Part shown: one piece after another, positions 1-8,446 of the stretch
How positions within the stretch are numbered: the first letter of the stretch is position 1
How the letters are laid out: every line of letters begins with the position of its first letter
DNA from: Dokdonia sinensis
Lineage (GTDB): Bacteria > Bacteroidota > Bacteroidia > Flavobacteriales > Flavobacteriaceae
DNA: 64,000 nucleotides
Direction of reading: 5' to 3'
NCBI RefSeq assembly: GCF_003688895.1
Contig: NZ_REFV01000007.1
Span: forward strand, 124,001-188,000
Notes under the pieces: model-generated
Databases searched by the model: none
What the model was told of the DNA's origin: nothing
What the model saw: the letters and a program-made list of their open reading frames with translations, nothing else
Program-made: the position numbers and the translations under genes

Positions 1-264
1 GTTGAGGTTCCCTTTGACAGAATAATGCTCAAAGAAGGGAGATTAAAACTTTATAAAGAAGAACGTTTAGATAATTTTAGAAAAGTAGTGCTCACTTGTG
101 ATACTACATTTTTTACAAAAGCTGGTAATCCTCGGTTTTGGTACGGAAAGAATAACGATAAAGAGTTAGAGTTCTTTACAGATCTAGCTCAACATCCCGA
201 AACAGGTAAATCATTAAAGCCTATTACCATATATATGATTAAGAAATATTTATGCGCAGAATAA
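1..264 (+). CDS. C-terminal end of an unidentified protein (partial, cut by window start)
   Basis: An open frame runs from the first base to a TAA at 262-264, giving 87 residues of a protein that begins outside the window. An internal ATG at 25 is available, but the frame is open upstream of it, so a longer gene is more likely. The fragment is soluble-looking, rich in aromatic and charged residues, and ends in an HPETGKSLKPITIYMIKKY stretch. I recognise no family and assign no function. It converges with rtcB; about 265 bp of non-coding DNA separates them. Confidence 0.55.
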   Translation, partial: VEVPFDRIMLKEGRLKLYKEERLDNFRKVVLTCDTTFFTKAGNPRFWYGKNNDKELEFFTDLAQHPETGKSLKPITIYMIKKYLCAE

Positions 265-477
265 AAAAGTGCCGTCCCAAGTGTTTATAATTTTGAATTT
301 ATAGAGAGCGCAAACCATTAGGAGCAGAATATAATATTTAATCGGCTCGATTGATAAATAATAAGAAAAAACAGGACTTGCTAGGCTTTACATATGTAGT
401 AGAAAATATAGAGGAGAAGGTATTGAATCTATTAATAAAGTGTGTGCCCAAATGGATATCTAGAGCGCTTAGATCAG

Positions 478-510
478 AAAAAAAAGTGACCCATCAAAAG
501 ATAGGTCACT
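478..510 (-). terminator. Rho-independent terminator of rtcB
   Basis: AGTGACC (485-491) pairs with GGTCACT (504-510). After one mismatch three more pairs close an AAAA loop. On the minus strand the stem is followed by eight T. It lies about 20 bp past the rtcB stop codon. Confidence 0.8.
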
Positions 511-530
511 CCAAAGACAATTATATAATT

Positions 531-1979
<1,449 letters not shown>

Positions 1980-2038
1980 TTAAAAAGAAGGTCTCATTCC
2001 AAAAACAACCTTCTTTCTTTCTCTGTACAAATATTTCC

Positions 2039-2071
2039 ATTCTACTACGCAATCTTTTTGCGTAGTAGAAT
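2039..2071. promoter_or_regulatory. Perfect inverted repeat between rtcB and the WYL regulator (candidate operator)
   Basis: Arms ATTCTACTACGCAA (2039-2052) and TTGCGTAGTAGAAT (2058-2071) are perfectly complementary over 14 bp around a 5-bp spacer. The repeat ends 32 bp before the WYL start codon and lies 113 bp upstream of rtcB. With no T-run and at a divergent promoter, an operator is more plausible than a terminator. This is inference from position. Confidence 0.6.
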
Positions 2072-2103
2072 TAATTTTCTAGATTCACAATATATTTTTA
2101 AAT

Positions 2104-3120
2104 ATGGCAATAAATAAAAATGCGCTCATACGTTATAAAACCATAGATAAGTGTTTGCAAAACAGGATGCGCGACTGGACACTTCAAGACTTAATAGAGG
2201 CTTGTAGTGATGCGCTCTATGACTTTGAGGGTAGAGATGTAAACGTAAGTACACGAACGGTACAGCTGGATATACAGATGCTACGTAGCGATAAGCTAGG
2301 ATATAATGCACCCATTGAAGTTTATGAGAGGAAATTTTATCACTATTCAGACCCTAATTATAGTATTACAAATATTCCGCTTACAGAGAATGATATGAAT
2401 GTGCTATCTGAAACCATGGATATGCTGCGCCAGTTCCAAGATTTTTCTTTATTTAATGAGTTTAAAGGAATCTTTAATAAGTTAGAGGATAAGATTTATA
2501 CCGAACGACATAAGAAACCTGCAGTAATTCATCTCGATAAGAATACTGACCTCAAAGGTTTAGAGCTCCTTGATGAATTATATCAGGCCATACTGAAAGA
2601 GGTGGTTCTAGATTTAATGTATCAATCTTTCAAGGCTAGAGTACCTCAGACATTTATTTTTCACCCTCATTTCCTCAAGGAGTTTAATAATCGCTGGTTT
2701 CTTGTTGGGCAACGTGCTGGGAGCAATATAGTTTTGACGCTGGCGCTGGATAGGATAATGGGGGTTGACTATGACTTTACAGTCCCTTACAAGTCATCAG
2801 AAATACGTGCAGATCAATATTATGCGAACACCATTGGCGTAACGGTTCTCAACGATGCTCAGCTACAAAACGTCATTTTTAAAGTGAATAAACAAAACGC
2901 TCCTTATATTGAAACAAAACCGTTTCATACTTCACAGCAATTGGTAGAGAAACATCGTGATGGGAGTGTTACCTTTCAGATACGAGTTCATCTCAATTTT
3001 GAGTTGGAAAGACTCTTACTAGGTTTTGGAGATTCACTTGAGGTTTTAGCACCGCGCCAGCTAAGACGCCGGATGCGAAATAAGTTTAGAGAAGGGCTAA
3101 AGTGTTATGAGCGTAATTGA
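2104..3120 (+). CDS. WYL-domain transcriptional regulator (YafY/PafC type)
   Basis: 338 residues. The N-terminal 80 or so resemble a winged helix-turn-helix (LQDLIEACSD...STRTVQLDIQMLR). The middle, near residues 155-250, is a WYL domain with the conserved core RWFLVGQ, a fold that in relatives binds ligands or nucleic acid. The C-terminus (FELERLLLGFGDSLEVLAP) is the usual WCX extension. It is transcribed away from rtcB, and a 14-bp inverted repeat sits just before its start. The arrangement suggests that it controls rtcB in response to RNA damage. WYL regulators beside RNA- or DNA-repair and defence genes are known, but the link here is inferred. Confidence 0.85.
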   Translation: MAINKNALIRYKTIDKCLQNRMRDWTLQDLIEACSDALYDFEGRDVNVSTRTVQLDIQMLRSDKLGYNAPIEVYERKFYHYSDPNYSITNIPLTENDMNVLSETMDMLRQFQDFSLFNEFKGIFNKLEDKIYTERHKKPAVIHLDKNTDLKGLELLDELYQAILKEVVLDLMYQSFKARVPQTFIFHPHFLKEFNNRWFLVGQRAGSNIVLTLALDRIMGVDYDFTVPYKSSEIRADQYYANTIGVTVLNDAQLQNVIFKVNKQNAPYIETKPFHTSQQLVEKHRDGSVTFQIRVHLNFELERLLLGFGDSLEVLAPRQLRRRMRNKFREGLKCYERN

Positions 3121-3133
3121 TTTTTTTTGTTGC

Positions 3134-3147
3134 GCTTTCGCGAAAGC
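3134..3147. repeat. Interspersed palindrome GCTTTCGCGAAAGC, intergenic copy
   Basis: Perfect 14-bp copy 13 bp after the WYL stop codon. It is one of few perfect copies outside a gene. Confidence 0.9.
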
Positions 3148-3305
3148 CTACCCTAAATACAAGTGCCACTTCCTAAGGCTGCTTTTGACTTTTCAGGTAT
3201 CATAAAGTTGCAGAAAACTTCCCTGAATTTTATGGTAGCAAGAATATAAGCAAATCTGGACCTAGGGTTTAAAAATGAAATTGTATTAGAATCGCGTCAC
3301 GGATA

Positions 3306-3339
3306 AAACAAAAAAAGCCTTTCCAAACAGGAAAAGCTT
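3306..3339 (-). terminator. Possible second minus-strand hairpin terminator
   Basis: AAGC-TTTCC (3315-3324) pairs with GGAAA-GCTT (3330-3339) with one mismatch and a 5-base loop. An A-rich run at 3307-3316 becomes a T-run on the minus strand. It lies beyond the stronger tRNA-Asp terminator and may back it up. Confidence 0.45.
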
Positions 3340-3396
3340 CTCATCGGATTCAACTACAAATCCTTACCACGTGTGACGTGGCCAACACAACACCTT

Positions 3397-3423
3397 AAAA
3401 AAAAAGCCCTCGAGTGAGGGCTT
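3397..3423 (-). terminator. Terminator of tRNA-Asp
   Basis: AAGCCCTC (3404-3411) and GAGGGCTT (3416-3423) form an 8-bp stem with a GAGT loop. Nine A at 3397-3405 give a T-run on the minus strand. It starts 8 bp past the tRNA 3' end. Confidence 0.85.
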
Positions 3424-3430
3424 AATTATG

Positions 3431-3504
3431 CGGTCTGGACGAGACTCGAACTCGCGACCCCCTGCGTGACAGGCAGATATTCTAACCAACTGAACTACCA
3501 GACC
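3431..3504 (-). tRNA. tRNA-Asp (anticodon GTC)
   Basis: The reverse complement folds as a 74-nt cloverleaf. The acceptor stem is GGTCTGG/CCAGACC with discriminator G. The anticodon stem TCTGC/GCAGG holds the loop CTGTCAC, giving anticodon GTC, and the T-loop reads GTTCGAG. The 3' CCA is not encoded, as is common in the phylum. A canonical promoter lies about 100 bp upstream and a terminator directly downstream, so it is a single-gene unit. Confidence 0.95.
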
Positions 3505-3603
3505 GTTACTCCACTTTTTGAGACTTTGAGTATGTCTTAATGTTTTCAATATTTCAACTCTAATTTCTTAAAGATGCAACTCGCTTTTGCTTTGTTGCGG
3601 GTG

Positions 3604-3634
3604 CAAATATACACGCCTTTTTTAATTGCACAAA
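3604..3634 (-). promoter_or_regulatory. Bacteroidota-type promoter of tRNA-Asp
   Basis: On the minus strand TTTG (3634-3631), 19 bases, then TATATTTG (3611-3604) match the -33 and -7 consensus of the primary sigma factor of Bacteroidota. This is the best promoter in the window and predicts transcription from about 3597. Confidence 0.85.
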
Positions 3635-3650
3635 CAAAAAAATAAACTTT

Positions 3651-4586
3651 TTACACAAATTTTTGACGCTCTACCAAAAAGGTGGTCAGAATAGGCGCAA
3701 ACCCCTTTTCGATAACCGCAGGAATATACTTTATACGGTACTGAGCACAGCGTAATTGCAGGTTTTTAAAGTAAGTTTCAATAGCTGCAGTGTAAATGTC
3801 CCTTATGTTATCTGCATAAAGATTCAAGGACTCACCACTTTCTACATCTACAAATTTCTTTGGACTATTGCTAAACTCAAAATTATATTCCTTTTCCTTA
3901 CTGTAGGTGTGAAAAAGCAACACCTCGTGCTTATTGTATTTTAAATGTTGTAGTGCTTCAAAGAGCTGTTCCTGTTCCACATCGTCTTGTAGCATATCTG
4001 AGAAAAGAAAAACGAGAGAACGCCTTTTTAACTTTTCGGCGATGAGGTGGAGGTGTGCGTAGGTGTTGGTTTTTTTTTCCGCTTTCGCGAAAGCGGAATC
4101 CAGAACCCCATTGAGTTGATCCAGCAACATATGATGATGCCTATCACTGCCCTTTTCGCCAGTATAAAACTCATAAGTATCACTGTAAATACTCATCCCA
4201 ACAGCGTCTCGCTGTTTTTTCATCAAATTCATAATTGCAGCGCTCGCTAGTGCCGAAAAACTGATCTTATTGAGATTTGACACGCTGTGCTCCTTAACGT
4301 GAGGAAAGTGCATCGAGCTACTATTGTCTAGGATAAGATGACAGCGCAGGTTTGTTTCTTCCTCGTAGCGCTTCGTATACAATCTATCAGTCTTCGCATA
4401 CAACTTCCAGTCGATGTGCTTTGTGCTTTCCCCCGGGTTGTAAATCTTATGCTCTGCAAACTCTGCTGAAAACCCGTGAAACGGACTCTTGTGCATTCCC
4501 GAAATGAAACCCTCTACTACCTGCTTTGCAAGCAACTCAAGGTTGCCAAATCCAGATGTTTTATTAAGTTCCTGTTTAATGTCCAT
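3651..4586 (-). CDS. DUF58 / von Willebrand A-like protein
   Basis: 311 residues. The DUF58 signature YNPGESTKHIDWKLYAKTD lies at 49-67, followed by a vWA-like strand with the MIDAS-type motif LDNSSSM near 86-92. In Bacteroidota such proteins usually accompany MoxR ATPase and Bat genes, but neither is in this window, so the gene stands apart from the usual cluster. Metal-dependent protein-protein interaction is likely; the specific role is unknown. Residues 165-169 (AFAKA) are encoded by an interspersed palindrome, which appears as an insert before a lysine-rich loop. The small membrane protein gene upstream is co-oriented, with a 62-bp gap. Confidence 0.85.
   Translation of the reverse strand: MDIKQELNKTSGFGNLELLAKQVVEGFISGMHKSPFHGFSAEFAEHKIYNPGESTKHIDWKLYAKTDRLYTKRYEEETNLRCHLILDNSSSMHFPHVKEHSVSNLNKISFSALASAAIMNLMKKQRDAVGMSIYSDTYEFYTGEKGSDRHHHMLLDQLNGVLDSAFAKAEKKTNTYAHLHLIAEKLKRRSLVFLFSDMLQDDVEQEQLFEALQHLKYNKHEVLLFHTYSKEKEYNFEFSNSPKKFVDVESGESLNLYADNIRDIYTAAIETYFKNLQLRCAQYRIKYIPAVIEKGFAPILTTFLVERQKFV
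4077..4098. repeat. Interspersed palindrome, 22-bp extended copy in the DUF58 gene
   Basis: The GCTTTCGCGAAAGC core at 4081-4094 extends to a 22-bp perfect palindrome with TTCC/GGAA flanks, the longest in the window. It reads AFAKA in the host frame. Confidence 0.9.
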
Positions 4587-4648
4587 AGATGGGAAGTACC
4601 TTCCTTTTTAAGCGCAGTGAGTATTGTGAAATGTAAAATGTGAAATGA

Positions 4649-4864
4649 CTAAACCAAACCTAAAATCCCAGTCCATTTTAAAACTCCGATGAGGAGCGCG
4701 GTAGATAAACCACCTATGAGCAATAACCAGTTCCAGTGATAAAACATACCATTTTTCCGCTCCTTCTTGCTTATGCTTTTTCCATACATCTTCATCGCTG
4801 CCAGATGCAGTGCAATAACTACACAGGCAAAAAATACGATAGCAATAATAAATATAAGTTCCAT
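4649..4864 (-). CDS. Small two-helix membrane protein
   Basis: 71 residues with hydrophobic segments at about 3-25 and 47-68, separated by a basic loop (KMYGKSISKKERKNGMFYHWN). The charge pattern suggests that this loop is cytoplasmic. No family is recognised. It lies between clpP and the DUF58 gene in the same orientation with short gaps, so co-transcription is plausible. The reading frame is clean, with a normal start and stop. Confidence 0.65.
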   Translation of the reverse strand: MELIFIIAIVFFACVVIALHLAAMKMYGKSISKKERKNGMFYHWNWLLLIGGLSTALLIGVLKWTGILGLV

Positions 4865-4925
4865 AAGCTTGTTTTAAATCGGAGGGATTGCCGCCTCTAA
4901 GGTATCAGTGCGTTTTAACAGCTTC

Positions 4926-5474
4926 TTAGCCTTCAAAAATCCCGTCTGCAATGCCGTAAGCAACGGATTCTTCTGCGCCCATCCAGTGGTCACGGTTAAA
5001 GTCTTTCATTACTTTATCGTAGTCCTGCCCACAATTATCGGCAAGAATACGAGCACTTAATTCCTTGGTTTTTAAAATCTCCTGAGCTGTAATTTCAATA
5101 TCAGATGCTTGTCCGCGTGCTCCTCCAGAGGGCTGGTGTATCATAACCCGTGCGTGTGGCTGGATAAAGCGACGTCCTTTTTCTCCCACAGAGAGCAAGA
5201 TTGAACCCATACTTGCTGCAAGGCCTGTACATATTGTAGAGACAGGGCTTTTTATCATCTTGATGGTATCATACATAGAGAACCCCGAAGTCACATATCC
5301 TCCTGGGCTATTAATAAATAGCTGTATCTCATCGTGGTTTTGCGCATCCAGATATAAAAGTCTATCTATGACGTGCTTTGCACTTTTATCATCTACCTGC
5401 CCCCACAAGAATATCTTGCGGTCGTTTAACAATTGGCTATCTATTGCGTCCTGTACTTTTGTTTTCTTTTCCAT
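4926..5474 (-). CDS. clpP: ATP-dependent Clp protease proteolytic subunit (ClpP family)
   Basis: A serine peptidase forming a double-ring chamber fed by a Clp ATPase. The catalytic triad is intact: Ser88 in GLAASMGS, His113 in MIHQP and Asp162 in FNRDHW. The spacing (25 and 49 residues) equals that of E. coli ClpP. At 182 residues it is shorter than the roughly 220-residue ClpP encoded with tig/clpX, and neither partner is here, so this is probably a second paralogue. Asn-Ser-Pro-Gly-Gly (NSPGGYVTSG) supplies the oxyanion region. Downstream on the same strand are the small membrane protein and the DUF58 gene. Confidence 0.93.
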   Translation of the reverse strand: MEKKTKVQDAIDSQLLNDRKIFLWGQVDDKSAKHVIDRLLYLDAQNHDEIQLFINSPGGYVTSGFSMYDTIKMIKSPVSTICTGLAASMGSILLSVGEKGRRFIQPHARVMIHQPSGGARGQASDIEITAQEILKTKELSARILADNCGQDYDKVMKDFNRDHWMGAEESVAYGIADGIFEG

Positions 5475-5785
5475 ACTTGTGCCCGCGAAGGCGGGTATCC
5501 TATTATTACTTTATCCTATCTTAATTACCGCAAAAGCGGATTTCTATTATGTCTTCCTCTCATTCGTGCCTCATTCGTCGGAGACAAAGCGAAGGCGGAA
5601 ATCTCATTATATTTCCATCAAAGAGGAAATCTCATTAATTTTCAAATTCATTTAATTTAAATAGCTTTGGTCGTGACATTTCAAATTTTCGCCAAAGCGA
5701 ACCGCCAAAACTTGTAGCTTACTAAAATACAAAAAGGCTCGGCACTACGCCAAACCTTTTTGATAATCTTATGTGGTACGAGTGA
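5475..5785. repeat. Repeat-rich gap between clpP and trxA
   Basis: About 310 bp without a gene. It holds several related units: CCCGCGAAGGCGGG near 5472, CCGCAAAAGCGG (5529-5540) followed by ATTTCTATTA, and GCGAAGGCGGAAATCTCATTA near 5589. A further GAGGAAATCTCATTA follows near 5624. A 30-bp stretch at 5570-5599 recurs in inverted orientation at 9537-9566 with two differences. The trxA terminator closes the gap. Confidence 0.75.
5731..5761 (-). terminator. Terminator of trxA
   Basis: AAAAAGG (5731-5737) pairs with CCTTTTT (5755-5761), with further GGC/GCC pairing inside. On the minus strand the stem ends in a T-run 25 bp after the trxA stop. Confidence 0.7.
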
Positions 5786-6103
5786 CTATAAAAGTCCGTC
5801 GATAGCCTCTGCATAAGTCGCTTTAGGAGCAACTCCTACTTGGCGTCCTACAACTTCTCCGTCCTTGAACATTAGTACGGTTGGGATGTTACGCACACCA
5901 TATTTTGCGGCAAACTCTTGATTTGCATCTACGTCTACTTTTCCTACAACGGCTTTTCCTTCATATTCCGTAGCGATTTCTTCGATCACGGGTCCTACCA
6001 TACGGCAAGGTCCACACCAAGCAGCCCAAAAGTCTACTAATACTGGCTTATCGCTCTTTAATACTTGCTCTTCAAAAGTTGCATCTGTGATTTCTAATGC
6101 CAT
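5786..6103 (-). CDS. trxA: Thioredoxin
   Basis: A 105-residue classical thioredoxin with active site WCGPC at 29-33, the preceding strand VLVDFWAA, the buried Asp (DFWA) and the cis-proline loop RNIPTVLMF. It reduces protein disulfides in the cytoplasm, normally with thioredoxin reductase. There is no signal peptide or lipobox, which separates it from periplasmic thioredoxin-like lipoproteins. A TAAGTTTG -7 element lies 39 bp upstream and a terminator just downstream, so it appears to be transcribed alone. Confidence 0.96.
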   Translation of the reverse strand: MALEITDATFEEQVLKSDKPVLVDFWAAWCGPCRMVGPVIEEIATEYEGKAVVGKVDVDANQEFAAKYGVRNIPTVLMFKDGEVVGRQVGVAPKATYAEAIDGLL

Positions 6104-6141
6104 AATTATATCTTTTAATAATTGTAATTCTAATTAATATA

Positions 6142-6149
6142 CAAACTTA
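6142..6149 (-). promoter_or_regulatory. Probable -7 element of the trxA promoter
   Basis: The reverse complement reads TAAGTTTG, matching TAnnTTTG. A TTTGG about 15 bp upstream could serve as a loose -33 box. Confidence 0.5.
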
Positions 6150-6215
6150 GTCAATAATTTATCCAAAGCTTACACCCCGTTAATCAACTTTGATTATGCG
6201 GTCATTGTCTGTACT

Positions 6216-6310
6216 GATGTGGGCGTGACCCTCGCCCTCTCGCTACGCTCGGGACTCGGGTCGGGCTTTCGCTACTCGCTTCCTACGGAGAGCTCAGACA
6301 TACCGCTCTA
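6216..6310. repeat. GC-rich segment resembling a Bacteroidota intergenic repeat
   Basis: Strongly GC-rich against an AT-rich background, with short internal echoes (CTCGCCCTCTCGCTACGCTC, then CGGGCTTTCGCTACTCGC). I recall similar segments as multi-copy intergenic repeats in other Bacteroidota genomes. Only one copy is in this window, so repeat status is unproven here. Confidence 0.4.
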
Positions 6311-6314
6311 TCCC

Positions 6315-6836
6315 TCACGCTGTGGTATGACTGTGATATTCTGAAAGAGCGTTTTGTAAGGCTTCATAAACTTCATTTCCAGGTTTTTCAAGAGGTTTTG
6401 TAGGGATGGTGATACCCCCGCCAAAATATCGCTCATTTAACCGCATCATATATCGTTTGAGAAAATTTTTCTGTTTATTGATATAAGCTAGATTATCCTT
6501 AGTCTGAATATACAGAAATTGATGCGTTGCCATATTAGATGTTCTAATAGAAATGATATCATTCCAGGGAATGAACCCAGCACTCACGCCACTACCATTA
6601 TCTACTATACCTTTTTGCCCTATTTGAATTGCGGGTTTAGAACCTAAAGCTTTAATGCCCACAGATAATCCCGCAGCTCCAAAAAACAAAACAGAAAAAC
6701 TCCCCAATACAACCAGTCCAAATTCTCCTTTTATCATAAAAAGAACCCCAATAGCTACAAACGCTAAACTTCCCAGAAAATAAAGAGATAGCATCAGTTT
6801 ATTGAAGCCTATAGAAATCTGCTTGCTGTCATCCAT
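6315..6836 (-). CDS. STM3941-like membrane protein of unknown function
   Basis: 173 residues. Two transmembrane segments at about 12-35 and 40-62 are followed by a soluble domain containing IPWNDIISIRTS, a pattern typical of the STM3941 family (PH-like, 'W.DI..I'). Function is unknown. It is co-oriented with the zinc peptidase gene, 7 bp downstream of its stop codon, so the two probably form an operon. The C-terminus is hydrophilic and His-containing (SEYHSHTTA). Family assignment is from pattern memory only. Confidence 0.6.
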   Translation of the reverse strand: MDDSKQISIGFNKLMLSLYFLGSLAFVAIGVLFMIKGEFGLVVLGSFSVLFFGAAGLSVGIKALGSKPAIQIGQKGIVDNGSGVSAGFIPWNDIISIRTSNMATHQFLYIQTKDNLAYINKQKNFLKRYMMRLNERYFGGGITIPTKPLEKPGNEVYEALQNALSEYHSHTTA

Positions 6837-6843
6837 TTAGTTA

Positions 6844-7545
6844 TTATCTCCTGCTCCCCAAAACCTGCAACGCAAAATAAAGCAACGTCGCCAGCGACCC
6901 TATCGCAGCCACCACATACGTTCTGGCTGCCCATTTTAAGGCATCCTTGGCTCCCGCGTGCTCCTCTTGTGTTACCATATTTTCTGCTTCTAGCCAGGCC
7001 AGCGCTCGGTTACTTGCATCATATTCTACAGGTAACGTCACAAAGCTAAAAAGCGTTTGCATCGCATACATTCCTAATCCAATCAAGGCAATGGTGCCAC
7101 CTAAGGCTGTTGTAGCCATAAGCATAATACCACCTATAATAACCCATTGTGACATTTTAGATGAAATGCTCACGACAGGCACAAGTTTAGATCGCATTGT
7201 AAGCCAGCTGTATGCTCTCGCGTGCTGTACTGCGTGACCTACTTCGTGCGCGGCAACCGCAGCCGCTGCTGCGTTGCGCTGTGCATAAACGGCTTCACTT
7301 AAGTTTACAGTTTTATCTCTCGGATTATAATGATCCGTAAGTCTTCCTGCGACGGAGACTACGCGCACATCTGTAATACCATTATCTGCGAGCATTTTTT
7401 CGGCGATTTCGGCGCCAGAGAGGCCGTTGCGCAGGTGTAGTTTTGAGTAATGTTCAAACTTGCTTTTAAGCTTTCCGCTCACGAGCATACTTACTAATCC
7501 TATTGCTCCTACAATAATGTAGTAGCCCATATATCCTCCTAACAT
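6844..7545 (-). CDS. Membrane zinc metallopeptidase (YugP / Zn_peptidase_2 family)
   Basis: 233 residues. A transmembrane segment at the N-terminus is followed by the conserved GLSGAEIAEKML region, then the zinc motif HEVGH at 100-104, with VQHA directly after. Two or three hydrophobic segments occur at about 128-175 and 210-230. The layout matches the YugP-like neutral zinc metallopeptidases, about 230 residues long, found across Bacteroidota and Firmicutes. The active site is expected at the membrane surface, and substrates are unknown. It is followed 7 bp later by the STM3941-like gene. Confidence 0.85.
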   Translation of the reverse strand: MLGGYMGYYIIVGAIGLVSMLVSGKLKSKFEHYSKLHLRNGLSGAEIAEKMLADNGITDVRVVSVAGRLTDHYNPRDKTVNLSEAVYAQRNAAAAAVAAHEVGHAVQHARAYSWLTMRSKLVPVVSISSKMSQWVIIGGIMLMATTALGGTIALIGLGMYAMQTLFSFVTLPVEYDASNRALAWLEAENMVTQEEHAGAKDALKWAARTYVVAAIGSLATLLYFALQVLGSRR

Positions 7546-7676
7546 AATTTTCTGTTTTTGATATTTTAAAGTTACAAACTATCTGTCAGAAATAATGCCA
7601 AATCTTTTAACACCCATTTTGGCAGTTTGACAAAGTTTGTCATTTTCGTGCGAGGCATTTTCCATAGTTTAGCACC

Positions 7677-8429
7677 GTGAGAATTTATAATGACATAGTA
7701 AACGCAATTGACGAGGGTGGAAAACAATTGGCCATTCTCATAGATCCAGATAAATTTCTTGATGGAGAGGATGATGACGCTACTTCGACTGCGCTCAGGA
7801 CAAGTTTCGCGAAAGCGTACCTAAAAAAAATTCCCACAACAACCACACACATCCTTGTAGGCGGAAGCACGGATGGCGCAAATAAAACCGAAAAGGTTGT
7901 CTTAGCCATTAAAGCAAATACAAATTTGCCTGTACTTCTTTTTCCTGGAAATTATGCTCAAATCACAAAGGAGGCAGATGCTATCTTATACCTCTCCTTA
8001 CTCTCAGGTCGCAATCCAGAATACTTGATAGGACAACAGGTAAAAGGCGCCATCCCCGCAAAAGAAAGTGGTCTTGAAGTTATCCCAACAGGATATTTGC
8101 TCATAGATGGAGGCTCAGAAACTGCCGTGCAACGCGTGAGTGAGACTGCACCATTATCTCAAAAGGATATGGACACTATAGTGGCAACAGCCCTCGCCGG
8201 ACAGTTTACGGGAAAAAAATGTATCTACCTAGAAGCGGGAAGTGGGGCACAATTTCCTGTAAAACCAGCGGTAATTCGAGCTGTAAAAAATGCTGTTGAT
8301 ATTCCCTTAATTGTGGGTGGCGGGATTCGGTCGAGCGCACAATTAGAACTGGCCTATAACGCTGGGGCGGATATTGTCGTAATAGGCACGGCTTTTGAAA
8401 CAGATAGCTGGAATGAGACCTCGGTCTAA
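7677..8429 (+). CDS. pcrB: Geranylgeranylglyceryl/heptaprenylglyceryl phosphate synthase (GGGPS/PcrB family)
   Basis: A TIM-barrel prenyltransferase that joins glycerol-1-phosphate to a polyprenyl diphosphate to make an ether lipid precursor. Visible motifs are ILIDPDKF near 21-28, THILVGGST near 57, and the C-terminal phosphate-binding GGGIRS with IVVIGTAFE. The 250 residues match the Bacteroidota branch. The start is GTG at 7677; no better ATG keeps the N-terminus. Between DPDKF and THILVGG sits an apparent insert (DDATSTALRTSFAKAY) encoded by the long form of the interspersed palindrome. A TAGTTTAG just before the GTG would give an almost leaderless transcript. The symbol is by family; chain-length specificity cannot be read. 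Confidence 0.88.
   Translation: MRIYNDIVNAIDEGGKQLAILIDPDKFLDGEDDDATSTALRTSFAKAYLKKIPTTTTHILVGGSTDGANKTEKVVLAIKANTNLPVLLFPGNYAQITKEADAILYLSLLSGRNPEYLIGQQVKGAIPAKESGLEVIPTGYLLIDGGSETAVQRVSETAPLSQKDMDTIVATALAGQFTGKKCIYLEAGSGAQFPVKPAVIRAVKNAVDIPLIVGGGIRSSAQLELAYNAGADIVVIGTAFETDSWNETSV
7779..7818 (+). repeat. Long composite form of the interspersed palindrome, inside the GGGPS gene
   Basis: TTCGACTGCGCTCAGGACA is joined to TTTCGCGAAAGCG. The same two-part structure occurs at 25478-25515 and, more completely, at 41853-41900 and 43681-43720. Confidence 0.75.
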
Positions 8430-8434
8430 ACCCC

Positions 8435-8442
8435 TATTTTTG
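8435..8442 (+). promoter_or_regulatory. -7 promoter element abutting the 8447 start codon
   Basis: TATTTTTG ends 4 bp before the ATG. If used, transcription would start at or inside the start codon, giving a leaderless message. Confidence 0.4.
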
Positions 8443-8446
8443 TATT

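Larger units (their letters stand above)
3121..3430. other. Non-coding interval between the WYL regulator and tRNA-Asp
   Basis: 310 bp without a credible gene. It contains a GCTTTCGCGAAAGC palindrome at 3134-3147 directly after the WYL stop codon, and two minus-strand hairpins near 3306-3339 and 3397-3423. Nothing else is recognisable. Confidence 0.6.

Noticed and set aside
3364-3549. Open frame covering tRNA-Asp on the minus strand
   Set aside because: It spans the tRNA and its terminator; the cloverleaf explains the sequence better.
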